Of a DNA stretch of 64,000 bases, positions 19,140-28,902 are shown piece after piece; within the stretch, counting starts at the first letter, position 1, and every line of letters begins with the position of its first letter. The notes beneath the pieces are model-generated. The model searched no databases. It saw only the letters and a list, made by a program, of their open reading frames with translations, and had not been told where the DNA came from. The translations under genes and the position numbers were made by a program. Source of the DNA: Bacteroidales bacterium (GTDB lineage: Bacteria; Bacteroidota; Bacteroidia; Bacteroidales; JAGOPY01); the NCBI GenBank assembly GCA_023229505.1, contig JALNZD010000018.1, positions 9,803-73,802 of the forward strand, in the 5' to 3' direction.

Positions 19140-22130
19140 ATGCATAAAAAATTTCTTAAAACAGCCGGCCTGATGATCATTTTTACATTATGGCTTGGAC
19201 AGGCATGGGCTCAAATATCCGTCACCGGCAAAGTGACCGGAGAAGATGACAACCAGGGATTGCCCGGGGTCAATATCACGGTTAAAGGTACAACTTTGGG
19301 TAGTGTTACTGATGCTGGTGGAAATTACCGCATCACGATAAATTCTCCTGATAATATAATGGTTTTCAGTTATATGGGCTATTTAAGCCAGGAAACCAAA
19401 GTTGGGAACCGTGCCGTGATAAATATTGTCATGAAACAGGACATCAGGGCCTTGGAAGAGGTGGTGGTTATGGGTTACAGTGAAAAGAAAAAGACTGAAA
19501 TTTCAAGTGCTGTGACCGTAATGCCTGCTGAAAAACTCAGGGATGTTATCAGCCCCAACCTGACCACCATGCTGCAGGGTAAGGTTTCCGGCGTACAGAT
19601 CATTAACAGCAGCGGCTTTCCCGGTTCCGGCGCCGAGATCAGGATCCGGGGGACCAGTACCCTGAATGGTAATTCGGAGCCTTTGTATGTCGTAGACGGG
19701 ATCATTTCAGGTTACGGGGATCCGGGTATCGACCCATCGATGGTTGAAAGTGTAACGATCCTGAAAGATGCCGGGGCCACCGGGCTATATGGCGCAAGGG
19801 CCAATGGCGGGGTCATCATCATCAATACCAAGAAAGGATCTGGCGGTAAAACAAAATATGAGTTCTCCGCCACTGTAGGTATGAGAACGCCTGATTTCGG
19901 AAAAGTAAAGATGATGACCGGATCTGAAGCTTATGAAGCGCATAAAGGCTTATTCGTTGATTCCAACGGCTATTTTGATAAAGTCCGGTTCAATAACAAC
20001 TACGATAAGTCTTTGAAAGACCGTGATTTCGATTGGATCAATGAAATTTTTACTCCCGCCATGGTCAGTAACTATTTCCTTTCAGCTTCCGGTGGTAAAG
20101 ACAAATACAATTATTTCGTGGGTGCCAGTTATTTCAATGAAAAAGGCACATTTATGAACACGGATTTTCAAAGGCTGAATTTCCGGTCAAATAACAGCTA
20201 TCAATTCTCCGACAGGGTCAACTTCATAGGAAATATCGACCTGAATGTGACTTCCGGTCACAGTTACGATTACATGGACATGTACTATGCTTTTCTGACC
20301 CTGCCATGGGACAACGCGTATGACGCTGCCGGGAGCCCCAAATATATTGACCAGAACACGGCCGGCTGGTATTCAAGGGATAAAATCAACCCTATCCACA
20401 GCATACAGAATTCTGATTATGCTTACAGGGGCGCATCAGCGGGATTACAGCTTGGATTGAACATCAATATTCTGAAATGGCTGAGTTTTTCCTCTTCTGC
20501 CGGTCTAAGCTACTGGAACAGCCTGGCCACCAATTCGGTATACCCGGAGGTTGCCGGCCCGTTGCACGGAATCGGAAGCCTCTACCGTCAAAACGACTTT
20601 GGATACGGAATACTCAATACAAATCTTTTCAAGCTTTCTCATTCATTTGGCGACCACAACCTTAGCGGACTGCTGGGGTTTGAAGTCAGTTATGGTTATG
20701 GTGACAGTTGGGGAGCCTCCGCTGAAGGATTACTGCCTGGGTTTAATGTTTTTAATACGGCATCAAAGAATTATAAAGTATTCGGCTCTTATGAAGAATC
20801 GGCTGTGACATCTTTCATCAGCCAGGCTAACTACAACTACAAGGAAAAGTACTTCCTGACCGGATCATTCCGTGTCGATAACAACTCCAAGTTTGCCCCG
20901 GATCATAAGACAGCCTACTTCCCCACCCTGAGCGGTTCATGGTTAATGAGCAAGGAGGAATTCATGAAGAATTCCGAAGCGATCAGCAACCTGAAATTGC
21001 GCCTGAGCTGGGGATATACGGGCAATGAAGCTATCGACCCCGGAAAATACAACGCTTTGTATTCACTTACCAGCACCTACAACGCCCAGATCGGCGCCAT
21101 TCCCTTCCAGCTTCCGAATTCTGAGCTGACCTGGGAGATGACACGCCAGCTTGACTTCGGCGTAGAGATTGAGATGCTGAAAAGGTTTGAAATTATTATG
21201 GATCTTTACCAGAACAAAACTAAAAACTTACTTTTCGTGGCTCAACAGGCGTACTCGATCGGGTACGAATACAGGTGGGAAAACGCCGGAGTTGTGACTA
21301 ACACCGGCGCCGAACTCGGCCTCTCTGCTAAGATTATCGAAAAAACTGATTTCGGTTGGAATTTCGACTTCAACGTAAGTTACAACCAAAATAAAGTCTC
21401 CGATATTGAAAATGCAAAGCCGAGGATCGTCGGCGGCATCGAGCAAAGGCTGGAGAACGGCAAGCCATTGTATGCATTTTACCTCCCCGTCTGGCTCGGT
21501 GTGAATCCCAGCAATGGTGAACCGCTCTGGGAACAGGTGATCAGGGATGAAAACGGGAATATTATTGACAGGGTCGCGACAAACCAGTACAGCAAAGCTG
21601 AAGCGCAATATGTCGGGTCGGCTATGCCCAAATATTATGGCGGTTTAACTACTGATTTAAGGTATAAGAACTGGTCATTGTCATTGAATTTCTCCTATAC
21701 TGGCGGCAACAAAGTTTATAACAGGGACCGGACCCAATTCGATACGGATGGAGCCGAACCGCTTATGAACTGGATGGTTCCCATGGATGACTGGACGCGT
21801 TGGGAAGAACCGGGCGACGAAGCCAGCCATCCCAGGATGGGCGCCAATTCCCTTTCTTATTATCCTTCCTCCCGCTTCCTTGAGGACGGCAGTTATGTAA
21901 AATTCCGCTATGCCAGGATCACCTATCAATTACCGGGCAAATGGTTCAAGGATAAAATCGGCGGGTTATCCATCACCCTGAGCGGAGATAATCTATACAC
22001 TTTCACCAAATATTCCGGTATTGATCCCGAAGCTACCCTGCGTATTACCGACTGGTCGATGGCCGGGGTAAATGACCTGAAATATCCCCTGAACCGCCAG
22101 TATAATATAACCGTCAAGCTGAATTTCTAA
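19140..22130 (+). CDS. SusC/RagA-type TonB-dependent outer-membrane receptor
   Basis: 996 residues. Signal peptide 1-25 (cleavage near AWAQ); carboxypeptidase-regulatory-like N-terminal domain about 27-105 (GLPGVNITVKGTTLGSVTD); SusC signature LEEVVVMGY near residue 105; plug domain about 120-240 with RIRGTSTLNGNSEPLYVVDG; then a 22-strand barrel to the C-terminus. It forms, with the next gene, a glycan (or peptide) import complex energised by TonB. Substrate is not readable directly; the downstream genes argue for a galactosamine- or galactose-containing glycan. 18 bp separate it from SusD. Confidence 0.96.
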   Translation: MHKKFLKTAGLMIIFTLWLGQAWAQISVTGKVTGEDDNQGLPGVNITVKGTTLGSVTDAGGNYRITINSPDNIMVFSYMGYLSQETKVGNRAVINIVMKQDIRALEEVVVMGYSEKKKTEISSAVTVMPAEKLRDVISPNLTTMLQGKVSGVQIINSSGFPGSGAEIRIRGTSTLNGNSEPLYVVDGIISGYGDPGIDPSMVESVTILKDAGATGLYGARANGGVIIINTKKGSGGKTKYEFSATVGMRTPDFGKVKMMTGSEAYEAHKGLFVDSNGYFDKVRFNNNYDKSLKDRDFDWINEIFTPAMVSNYFLSASGGKDKYNYFVGASYFNEKGTFMNTDFQRLNFRSNNSYQFSDRVNFIGNIDLNVTSGHSYDYMDMYYAFLTLPWDNAYDAAGSPKYIDQNTAGWYSRDKINPIHSIQNSDYAYRGASAGLQLGLNINILKWLSFSSSAGLSYWNSLATNSVYPEVAGPLHGIGSLYRQNDFGYGILNTNLFKLSHSFGDHNLSGLLGFEVSYGYGDSWGASAEGLLPGFNVFNTASKNYKVFGSYEESAVTSFISQANYNYKEKYFLTGSFRVDNNSKFAPDHKTAYFPTLSGSWLMSKEEFMKNSEAISNLKLRLSWGYTGNEAIDPGKYNALYSLTSTYNAQIGAIPFQLPNSELTWEMTRQLDFGVEIEMLKRFEIIMDLYQNKTKNLLFVAQQAYSIGYEYRWENAGVVTNTGAELGLSAKIIEKTDFGWNFDFNVSYNQNKVSDIENAKPRIVGGIEQRLENGKPLYAFYLPVWLGVNPSNGEPLWEQVIRDENGNIIDRVATNQYSKAEAQYVGSAMPKYYGGLTTDLRYKNWSLSLNFSYTGGNKVYNRDRTQFDTDGAEPLMNWMVPMDDWTRWEEPGDEASHPRMGANSLSYYPSSRFLEDGSYVKFRYARITYQLPGKWFKDKIGGLSITLSGDNLYTFTKYSGIDPEATLRITDWSMAGVNDLKYPLNRQYNITVKLNF

Positions 22131-22148
22131 TTTATAATATCGAATGAC

Positions 22149-23672
22149 ATGAAAAGAAATTTCAAAATATTCCTGGTCCTGGGCATTATTCCTTTCCTTC
22201 TAACTGATTGCACGAAAGAATATGACCCTTCCGATATGATAACGCCGGAAAAGCTCATCCAGATGCCTGACGGGCTGACCTATATTGCCAACGGGAATTA
22301 TTCCATGTTCAAGGATGTGCTGTTCTTTAACGGCGTCCAGAACGGGAACTATTCCTACCTGCGTCAATATTTCTATCTTTCCGACTTTTCAGGTGATGAT
22401 GTTGTCTGCGGCCAGGTTACTACCGACCCGCTCTTTTTGAGTTTCAACCTAAATCACGCCCCGGCGCAGGAAAACACTTCTTATTTCTGGTATGTGAGCT
22501 ACAAAATGATTTCGGCCACCAACCTGGTGATCAGTTTATATGAGCGGGGTGAACTGTCAGACCCCTCTGCGAAAAATCTTCAGCTCGTCGGAGAGAATTA
22601 CTTCATCAGGGCCTTTGCCCACTTCAGCATGCTGAATTTATTTGCAAAACCATATACGCACGACCCTAATGGCCCTGGAATCGTTATTCGCAATTCGGAT
22701 AATGAACCTGCTCAAAAACCAAGGGCTACCGTCAAAGAGGTTTACGAATTCATTCTCGATGATTTGCGTATAGCCTCCGGGCTCATGCAACCAAATACCA
22801 TCCGGGGAAAAGGTTATGCATCGGTCTATGCTGCTTACGCCCTGATGTCAAGAGCATTCCTTTACATGGAAGAACCCGATTCCGTCATCAAATATTCCGA
22901 CCTGGTGATAAATTCCGGCCGTTATAGTATTACTGACGATTATCCCAACTATTTCAGGGCCGCCCCTTCTTCAGATGAAACCATCTGGTGCATCATTTTT
23001 ACGGAAGTGGATGACCTGAAAAAGTTTGGCTCCATCGGTTCCATGTATTATTCCGATGGCAATTCAGGATGGGGAGAAGAATATGCTTCTGATCTCTATC
23101 GTGATCTTTTAGCTGAAAACCCCGGAGATAACAGAAGTCAATATGTAGTACCTTTACTGGATGACCAGGGTAACATCATGACCAAGACAGGTACCGGCAT
23201 ACGGATGTATTATATAACCAAATTTTCTTTCCAGGATGGCTCGCCGACACTCAGCTCCCCTGTCATGTTCCGCATATCCGAAATGTACCTGAACCGGGCC
23301 GAAGCATACGCCAGGAAAGGAGACGATGCAGGCGCCTTGAATGACCTGGATGCCATCCGGCAGAACCGCAACATGGCAAATAATCTTTTTAACGGCACGG
23401 TGCCAGCCGGGAAAACAGCTTTGCAAACCGTCCTTGACGAAAGAAGGCTTGAACTGGCCTTCGAAGGGCACCGGACTTTCGATGTTTACCGCAATAAAAT
23501 GGATTTGAACCGGACATATTGGGGTTACCATCTTACCGGGCTGAAAGAAAGCGATGTGAACTATGATCAGCCTGCCCCAGTGAATATCATTTCATGGAAC
23601 GACCCAAGAATAATTTACTATATCCCTGAAAATGAGATCAGAATAAACACACTCTGCACGCAGAATCCTTAA
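22149..23672 (+). CDS. SusD/RagB family surface lipoprotein
   Basis: 507 residues. Lipoprotein signal peptide with lipobox FLLTDC (Cys 21), then an acidic KEYDPSDM region typical of surface-exported Bacteroidota lipoproteins. SusD features: EENYFIRAFAHFSMLNLFAKPY-like helix near 150 (NYFIRAFAHFSML), C-terminal FRISEMYLNRAEAYARKG and LDERRLELAFEGHRTFDV. It forms the lid of the SusC transporter and binds the glycan. Directly downstream of SusC. Confidence 0.95.
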   Translation: MKRNFKIFLVLGIIPFLLTDCTKEYDPSDMITPEKLIQMPDGLTYIANGNYSMFKDVLFFNGVQNGNYSYLRQYFYLSDFSGDDVVCGQVTTDPLFLSFNLNHAPAQENTSYFWYVSYKMISATNLVISLYERGELSDPSAKNLQLVGENYFIRAFAHFSMLNLFAKPYTHDPNGPGIVIRNSDNEPAQKPRATVKEVYEFILDDLRIASGLMQPNTIRGKGYASVYAAYALMSRAFLYMEEPDSVIKYSDLVINSGRYSITDDYPNYFRAAPSSDETIWCIIFTEVDDLKKFGSIGSMYYSDGNSGWGEEYASDLYRDLLAENPGDNRSQYVVPLLDDQGNIMTKTGTGIRMYYITKFSFQDGSPTLSSPVMFRISEMYLNRAEAYARKGDDAGALNDLDAIRQNRNMANNLFNGTVPAGKTALQTVLDERRLELAFEGHRTFDVYRNKMDLNRTYWGYHLTGLKESDVNYDQPAPVNIISWNDPRIIYYIPENEIRINTLCTQNP

Positions 23673-23701
23673 AATTTATATTAATCTTTAACATTAAAAC
23701 T

Positions 23702-24598
23702 ATGAAAAAAATGCGATTGATTGCTGGAATTTTTACTGTGCTGGCTCTCACAGCCGTTATCTTCACTGCCTGTAAAAAGGAGGAAAAGAAGCCTTTGCCC
23801 GATGCAAGTTTTTCCTTCGTGGCATCCGGTGACGGAAGAACCATCCAGTTTACTAACGAATCTACCGATGCTGCCACCTATGAATGGGCTTTCGGTGACG
23901 GCCAGACTTCAACAGAAGAAAGTCCTTCCCACACCTATCCTGATTATGGCCCTTTTACCGTAACCCTGACAGCAACCGGTGACGGCGGAACGGATGAATT
24001 CAGCTATACACTTACTGTAACAAAAGCCAGCCCTGTTAAACTGGATGACAACAGTTTTGATGACTGGAATGATATTGATTATGCTTTCCAGTCAGTGGAT
24101 AACAGTGGCGGTTTGATTGAAAAAGTTAAAGTGGATTATGATGGCGAATTTATCTTCTTCTGGATGGAAGTGAAAGATAATATTACTGATTCTCTGCCTA
24201 CCGGAATCCATTTCGACCTGGATAACGATACCCTGACAGGTTTCCTCCCATGGACCAACCCCGGGATTGGAACCGAGTTCTATATTGAAGCAGGTATCAC
24301 CAGCACTTCATGGTCTACGGCCTTTATGTTCGATAAGGATGCTGCATCTCAGAATGACTGGTCCTGGATCGAAAAGTCAGTGACTGATTATATCCTCTAT
24401 GGATATCATGTACAGGTCGGAGATAAAGTGCAGGTTGAATGGGCGATCAGGAAAAACAAGCTGGATGCCGTAACTACTAATGGTAATGTGGTGATGGGCA
24501 ACAAGGTTACGATAATCATCAATCATTACTATGAATGGGAACCAGCCGGTTTCTTCCCCGGTAATGGTGAAAATGCTTTTGTGCTGGAAATGCTGTAA
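23702..24598 (+). CDS. Surface lipoprotein with PKD domain and CBM9/DOMON-like domain
   Basis: 298 residues. Lipobox FTAC (Cys about 24) followed by lysines and acids. PKD domain about 35-110 (ATYEWAFGDGQTSTEESPSHTY). The C-terminal about 175 residues form a beta-rich module starting LDDNSFDDWNDIDYAF, similar in pattern to the two modules of the next protein (VDGLANDWEKIG, TDGDASDWYIIP). This D-x-x-x-DW opening is common in CBM9-like modules. In SusCD loci a gene in this place usually encodes a surface glycan-binding protein, and that is the likely role. A hairpin terminator follows. Confidence 0.7.
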   Translation: MKKMRLIAGIFTVLALTAVIFTACKKEEKKPLPDASFSFVASGDGRTIQFTNESTDAATYEWAFGDGQTSTEESPSHTYPDYGPFTVTLTATGDGGTDEFSYTLTVTKASPVKLDDNSFDDWNDIDYAFQSVDNSGGLIEKVKVDYDGEFIFFWMEVKDNITDSLPTGIHFDLDNDTLTGFLPWTNPGIGTEFYIEAGITSTSWSTAFMFDKDAASQNDWSWIEKSVTDYILYGYHVQVGDKVQVEWAIRKNKLDAVTTNGNVVMGNKVTIIINHYYEWEPAGFFPGNGENAFVLEML

Positions 24599-24633
24599 AT
24601 TTTCTAATAATAGAGCAATTTTTGTATGAGTGA

Positions 24634-24670
24634 AAAGGCTGCCCTTCGCGGTAGCCTTTGCCTCTTTAAC
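24634..24670 (+). terminator. Probable intrinsic terminator after the PKD lipoprotein gene
   Basis: Arms AAAGGCTGCC (24634-24643) and GGTAGCCTTT (24650-24659) pair with one G-T wobble; a mixed T/C-rich stretch follows. It separates SusC-SusD-PKD from the DUF4832 gene and could cause partial termination. Confidence 0.5.
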
Positions 24671-24705
24671 TGGTTTTCCTTAATTATTCAAGACACTGCT
24701 GAAAA

Positions 24706-27700
24706 ATGATGAACTTAGAAAAATCCTTGACACTATTCCTGGCTTTAATCCTTGTTCAGATGAGCTATAGCCAGGCTTTTAACCATGTGGATTACCAGGG
24801 TCATGATTCCCTCATTTGTAATCCTGAAAGGGGGTTTATGCATTTTTCAAAAGCATACTCTATCGGATCATACAACAATCTTGATCTGGCTGATCTTTTT
24901 AGTTACAGGGAAGAAGGCATCACATTGATGTTCCGATATTTTGATCTGGAAAATTTCACTGCTTCCGATATATCAGGCGATTACCTGATCGGGATGAAAA
25001 AAGATTTTGAAATCTTGCGGCAGGCCGGAATGAAGTTGGTCATGCGTTTTTCCTATTGCGAAAGCATGACTAAACCTTATGGTGATGCCCCCATTGACAT
25101 TGTGCTTCGTCACATTGAGCAGGTCAAACCCATTTTGCAGGAGAACAGCGATGTGATCCTCGTTGTCCAGGCCGGATTTATAGGGGCATGGGGAGAATGG
25201 TACTACACCGACCATTATGCTTTTTCCCCGGGAGTTATTTTCCCTGAACACTGGGCACTCCGGAGACAGATCGTCAATGCCCTGCTGGATGCAGTTCCTG
25301 CATACCGGATGATTGAAGTCAGGACCCCGGGTTACAAGCAGAAGCTGCTTGAGAATGACCAACCGGTTAGCGAACAGCAAGCATACTCCGACCTCCCCAT
25401 TGCACGCATCGCCCACCATAACGATTGTTTCGTATCCAGCCCGGACGACTACGGCACTTATGATGATACCCTCGTCGAAAAGCCTTACCTGGAAGCAGAT
25501 ACACGATATACCATGATCGGCGGAGAAACCTGCAATCCTTACCCGCCTTATTCTGATTGCCCCAATTCGTTGCATGAAATGCGACGGTTCCATTGGACTT
25601 ACCTCAATATGGATTACAATGTTCAACTGCTGAATGGATGGAGGACTCAGGGTTGTTTCCCGGGGGTTGAAAACAAACTTGGCTATCGCTATCGCCTGGT
25701 TGAAGCTGATATCCAGGATAGCGCCCGAGTGGGGGGTGAATTCCAGGTTAACCTGAAACTTATCAACGAAGGATGGTCAAATCCTGTCAATCCCAGGAAG
25801 ATTGAGCTGGTGATCAGGAACCAGGCAAACGGCAAGGAATATGTATATGATATCAATGAAGATATTCGCTTTTGGCCCCTGGTTGAAGAGGTGACACTAA
25901 GCATTAAGGCCGGCATTCCACAGGGATTGGAGCAGGGCGATTACCAGGTCTTTCTCAACATGCCTGATCCTGAAATATCCATACGTTTTCAACCAAAATA
26001 TTCTATACGGACAGCTAATATCGGCACGTGGGAAGATGCAACGGGACTGAATTCTCTTCTTTCGGAGTTCATAGTGGCAGATAACGCGGCTCTGCCCGGT
26101 TATAACGGTTCGGGTTTTTTTTACCCAAGGAAAGCCGTAATCATTGAAGCCGCATATATCAAGGTCGACGGCCTGGCAAATGACTGGGAAAAAATTGGAA
26201 TTGCCTGCGAAATTCCAGATCAGCCTGCAGGGATCTTCAAAGCTTATAACTCTGGAGATTCACTCTACTTCCTGATCCAGGGAAGTGACCTTCAACAGGA
26301 CTACCAGTTTTTCATCGATGCCGATAATCTTGAAAGTACCGGTTATTTTGCCTGGCAATGGAAACCAAACGGCGCCGACTACCTGGTTGAAAACGGGCTG
26401 CTTTACAAACATACCGGCGGTTCCGGTGAATGGAGCTGGGAACTGATCACAGATATTGTATCAGCGCAAAATGCGTCAGCCATTGAAACCGGGCTGGCCA
26501 TAGCCGATCTTAACGGCATTGCCCTGGGGTATCAATACAGCGCTGCTTTTGTAAACGATCCCCAAAATACGGTGCTCGCCAGCTATCTTCCGGCAGAAAA
26601 TTCCTACTTCATTCAGCTCAACCGGTTGTTGCCCCCCGCTCAGGGTATCAGATGCACGGGTTATGGCGACAAGGTTATTGCCTACTGGCCGGGATCTTCT
26701 GATGAAAATGTCTATCATGTTCTTGAAAGAAGCGCGAATAATGCCGACTATGAGCAAGTGGCGATTCTTAAAAATAATGGCATCACCTTTACTGATGCCA
26801 ACCTTGCCGAAAACACACCGTATCAATATCGTGTTTACCGTACCAATGGAATTTCGGTCTCCCCCGCCACACAACCTTTTTCCATCACCACTTCTGAAGC
26901 TACGCCATATTTCATTGACATCGTTACCGATGGCGATGCAAGTGACTGGTATATCATCCCTCCGATTGCCACCGGTTATGATCAGCAACTTAATGCCCTT
27001 CGTCTGGTCAATTATGGGGATAGTATATTTTTCAGTTTGGAAGGCCCGGAAATTATCAGCAGTTATAAATTATACCTGAATACTGACCGCAGCGTTGAAA
27101 CGGGCTTGCCAAATTACCTGGGCAATGCTGAAGGTTTTGATTATAAGATCATTAATGATTCTCTTTTCAGTGCAGTGGCTGATACATGGAATTTCTTGAA
27201 AAAGATATCATCCGTTACTTCAGGAAATTTTCTTGAAGGTGGCCTGAGGATGGCAGAAGTCGCAATGGTCAATGCAGGAAGCGCCTATGTTTCTGCGCAT
27301 GTTAACGATTCTGACCTGCCACAGACTGAGCCCCAGGCAGAGTTTATCAAATTACCCCAGCCTGGCGTCCCGCTGTACTTTAATGTGAAGAATTCCCAAT
27401 CTAATCCCGATACGCGTATTGTTATCGAATGGAGCAGGCCGGGTAACTGCCAGGGTTTTATCATTGAAAGATCGGTTGGCGACAGCGTGCATTTCAAAAC
27501 ACTGGTTGATCTGCCATACAGCGAAACTTACTATCACGATAATACCGTTCACCCGGACACAATATATTTATACAGGATGTATTCCTACTCCTCACTGAAC
27601 CGGTCGGCGTACACGGTTATTTATGGCGGTTATCCCGGACAGATCTATGGAATCAGCGAATCATCTTTCAATGCCGCACAGGTAAAAGTCTATCCTAATC

Positions 27701-27924
27701 CTTTCAGGGGTTCAGCAAAAGTTGAAGTCTGGATGCGCTATCCTGCGCCGATAAATGCAGAGGTATTGAGCATTACGGGGGAAAAAATCCTTGATCTATA
27801 TAGCGGTAAAACTGAAAGATATAATTACTTCGACATCAGGGATGGGTTATTAAAGCCGGGGATTTATTTCATACGTATAACCGGTGAAAATCTCAACATC
27901 AGCGAAAAGATCATTGCATATTAG
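24706..27924 (+). CDS. Secreted DUF4874/DUF4832 protein with two CBM9-like and two Fn3-like modules and a T9SS domain
   Basis: 1072 residues; signal peptide cleaved near SYSQA. Residues about 30-210 match DUF4874 (CNPERGFMHFSKAY, MFRYFDLENF, VVQAGFIGAWGEWYY) and about 210-440 match DUF4832 (HRYNVQLLNGWR-like region, GYRYRLVEA). This pair looks like a glycoside-hydrolase-type TIM barrel plus accessory domain; the acidic residues of GAWGEWYY are candidate catalytic residues. Then CBM9-like module (about 480-635), Fn3-like (about 643-735), second CBM9-like (about 740-885), Fn3-like (about 888-985) and T9SS sorting domain (from 993, YPNPFRGSAKVEV). Probably a surface glycan-degrading or -binding enzyme of this locus; no member with known activity is recalled with certainty. 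Confidence 0.8.
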   Translation: MMNLEKSLTLFLALILVQMSYSQAFNHVDYQGHDSLICNPERGFMHFSKAYSIGSYNNLDLADLFSYREEGITLMFRYFDLENFTASDISGDYLIGMKKDFEILRQAGMKLVMRFSYCESMTKPYGDAPIDIVLRHIEQVKPILQENSDVILVVQAGFIGAWGEWYYTDHYAFSPGVIFPEHWALRRQIVNALLDAVPAYRMIEVRTPGYKQKLLENDQPVSEQQAYSDLPIARIAHHNDCFVSSPDDYGTYDDTLVEKPYLEADTRYTMIGGETCNPYPPYSDCPNSLHEMRRFHWTYLNMDYNVQLLNGWRTQGCFPGVENKLGYRYRLVEADIQDSARVGGEFQVNLKLINEGWSNPVNPRKIELVIRNQANGKEYVYDINEDIRFWPLVEEVTLSIKAGIPQGLEQGDYQVFLNMPDPEISIRFQPKYSIRTANIGTWEDATGLNSLLSEFIVADNAALPGYNGSGFFYPRKAVIIEAAYIKVDGLANDWEKIGIACEIPDQPAGIFKAYNSGDSLYFLIQGSDLQQDYQFFIDADNLESTGYFAWQWKPNGADYLVENGLLYKHTGGSGEWSWELITDIVSAQNASAIETGLAIADLNGIALGYQYSAAFVNDPQNTVLASYLPAENSYFIQLNRLLPPAQGIRCTGYGDKVIAYWPGSSDENVYHVLERSANNADYEQVAILKNNGITFTDANLAENTPYQYRVYRTNGISVSPATQPFSITTSEATPYFIDIVTDGDASDWYIIPPIATGYDQQLNALRLVNYGDSIFFSLEGPEIISSYKLYLNTDRSVETGLPNYLGNAEGFDYKIINDSLFSAVADTWNFLKKISSVTSGNFLEGGLRMAEVAMVNAGSAYVSAHVNDSDLPQTEPQAEFIKLPQPGVPLYFNVKNSQSNPDTRIVIEWSRPGNCQGFIIERSVGDSVHFKTLVDLPYSETYYHDNTVHPDTIYLYRMYSYSSLNRSAYTVIYGGYPGQIYGISESSFNAAQVKVYPNPFRGSAKVEVWMRYPAPINAEVLSITGEKILDLYSGKTERYNYFDIRDGLLKPGIYFIRITGENLNISEKIIAY

Positions 27925-27935
27925 CTTTTTCTCCG

Positions 27936-28718
27936 TCAGGCGATAAGCACTTTAACCCCTGAATCCTCCAATATACTTTTATCTTGTGCTGAAATACCTT
28001 CATCAGTCACTACCACATCGATCCGGCTGACAGGACAGATCAGGGCAAGGCTTTTCCGCAGGAACTTGGATGAATCGGCAACCAGGATCACTTCCCGCGA
28101 GATTTCGATCATGATCTGGTTCAGGTAGGCCTCTTCCACATTCGGTGTGTAGATGCCCAGGCGTACGTCAAAACCGTCGACCCCTATAAAAACCTTATCG
28201 ACATAAAAATTTTTGAGGTTTTTTTCGGCAAGGGGCCCAATGAGGGAATGTGAATTCTGACGAAGGTATCCGCCCGGGATGATAAGTTTGACATTCGGTT
28301 TGCCGATCAGGTTATTGGCGATATTCAATGCATTGGTGATCACGGTGATCTCTTTCAGAGGGGGAAGGTTTTTAACAACTTCAGCTGTGGTAGTGCCGGA
28401 ATCCACAATAATAGTATCCGATTCGTGGATAAGTGAAGCTGCTTTTTTACCGATCCGGACTTTTTCAAAAAAATGAAGCTTGGTTTTTTCGGAAAGCCCC
28501 GGGTCCATGCCCACAAAATGTTCGAACCTGATCGCCCCGCCTCGTGCACGTAAAAGAAGATTTTTCTCTTCTAATGATTTTAGGTCATTCCTGACCGTAA
28601 CCTCGCTTACATCAAATAATTTGCTTAGTTCCGGGATATAAATCTCGCCTTTCTCCGAAAGCATTTCCAGTATCCGCTTCCGGCGCTGGATCGTATTGTT
28701 ATTATCGTCCTTGGACAT
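27936..28718 (-). CDS. DeoR/GlpR family transcriptional regulator of sugar metabolism
   Basis: 260 residues. N-terminal helix-turn-helix about 20-70 (IPELSKLFDVSEVTVRNDL, LLLRARGGAI) and DeoR sensor domain about 85-240 with the sugar-phosphate binding pattern IIVDSGTTTAEVV, VITNALNIANNL, IPGGYLRQNSHSLIGP and VFIGVDGFD. It is divergent from agaS with 184 bp between, so it likely represses agaS-kbaZ-pfkB-kbaY and perhaps the SusC operon, released by a sugar phosphate such as galactosamine-6-phosphate or tagatose-6-phosphate. Confidence 0.92.
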   Translation of the reverse strand: MSKDDNNNTIQRRKRILEMLSEKGEIYIPELSKLFDVSEVTVRNDLKSLEEKNLLLRARGGAIRFEHFVGMDPGLSEKTKLHFFEKVRIGKKAASLIHESDTIIVDSGTTTAEVVKNLPPLKEITVITNALNIANNLIGKPNVKLIIPGGYLRQNSHSLIGPLAEKNLKNFYVDKVFIGVDGFDVRLGIYTPNVEEAYLNQIMIEISREVILVADSSKFLRKSLALICPVSRIDVVVTDEGISAQDKSILEDSGVKVLIA

Positions 28719-28820
28719 GTAAGAGTATTTTAAGTTAATCCACTGTTAAATTAAAAAATATTATGTTACAAAACGTATTATTTTTTATAAAAATATCTTT
28801 TCGCAACTATTTATAAGATT

Positions 28821-28868
28821 ATTTCTTTCTTTTTCGTTTTTTTTTAATTTTATTTTCTTTTATTTTCA
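28821..28868. promoter_or_regulatory. Candidate DeoR (AgaR-like) operator tract upstream of agaS
   Basis: A pyrimidine-rich stretch with repeated TTTC and TTTCG steps at roughly 10-bp spacing (TTTCTTTCTTTTTCG at 28822-28836, TTTTCTTTTATTTTC further on). E. coli AgaR sites are built of similar repeated TTTC half-sites. A comparable tract lies before SusC (19018-19078). Inference only. Confidence 0.3.
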
Positions 28869-28869
28869 T

Positions 28870-28877
28870 TATATTTG
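28870..28877 (+). promoter_or_regulatory. Candidate -7 element of the agaS promoter
   Basis: TATATTTG fits the Bacteroidota TAnnTTTG -7 box and lies 26 bp before the agaS ATG. No good TTG -33 box is seen at the expected distance, consistent with a regulated promoter. Confidence 0.45.
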
Positions 28878-28902
28878 TTTTATTAAATTGATCTGAAATT
28901 CA

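Noticed and set aside
24973..25626. Long antisense frame (217 codons) opposite the DUF4832 gene
   Set aside because: It lies entirely within a gene with clear domains and signal peptide; the antisense product has no coherent motif.
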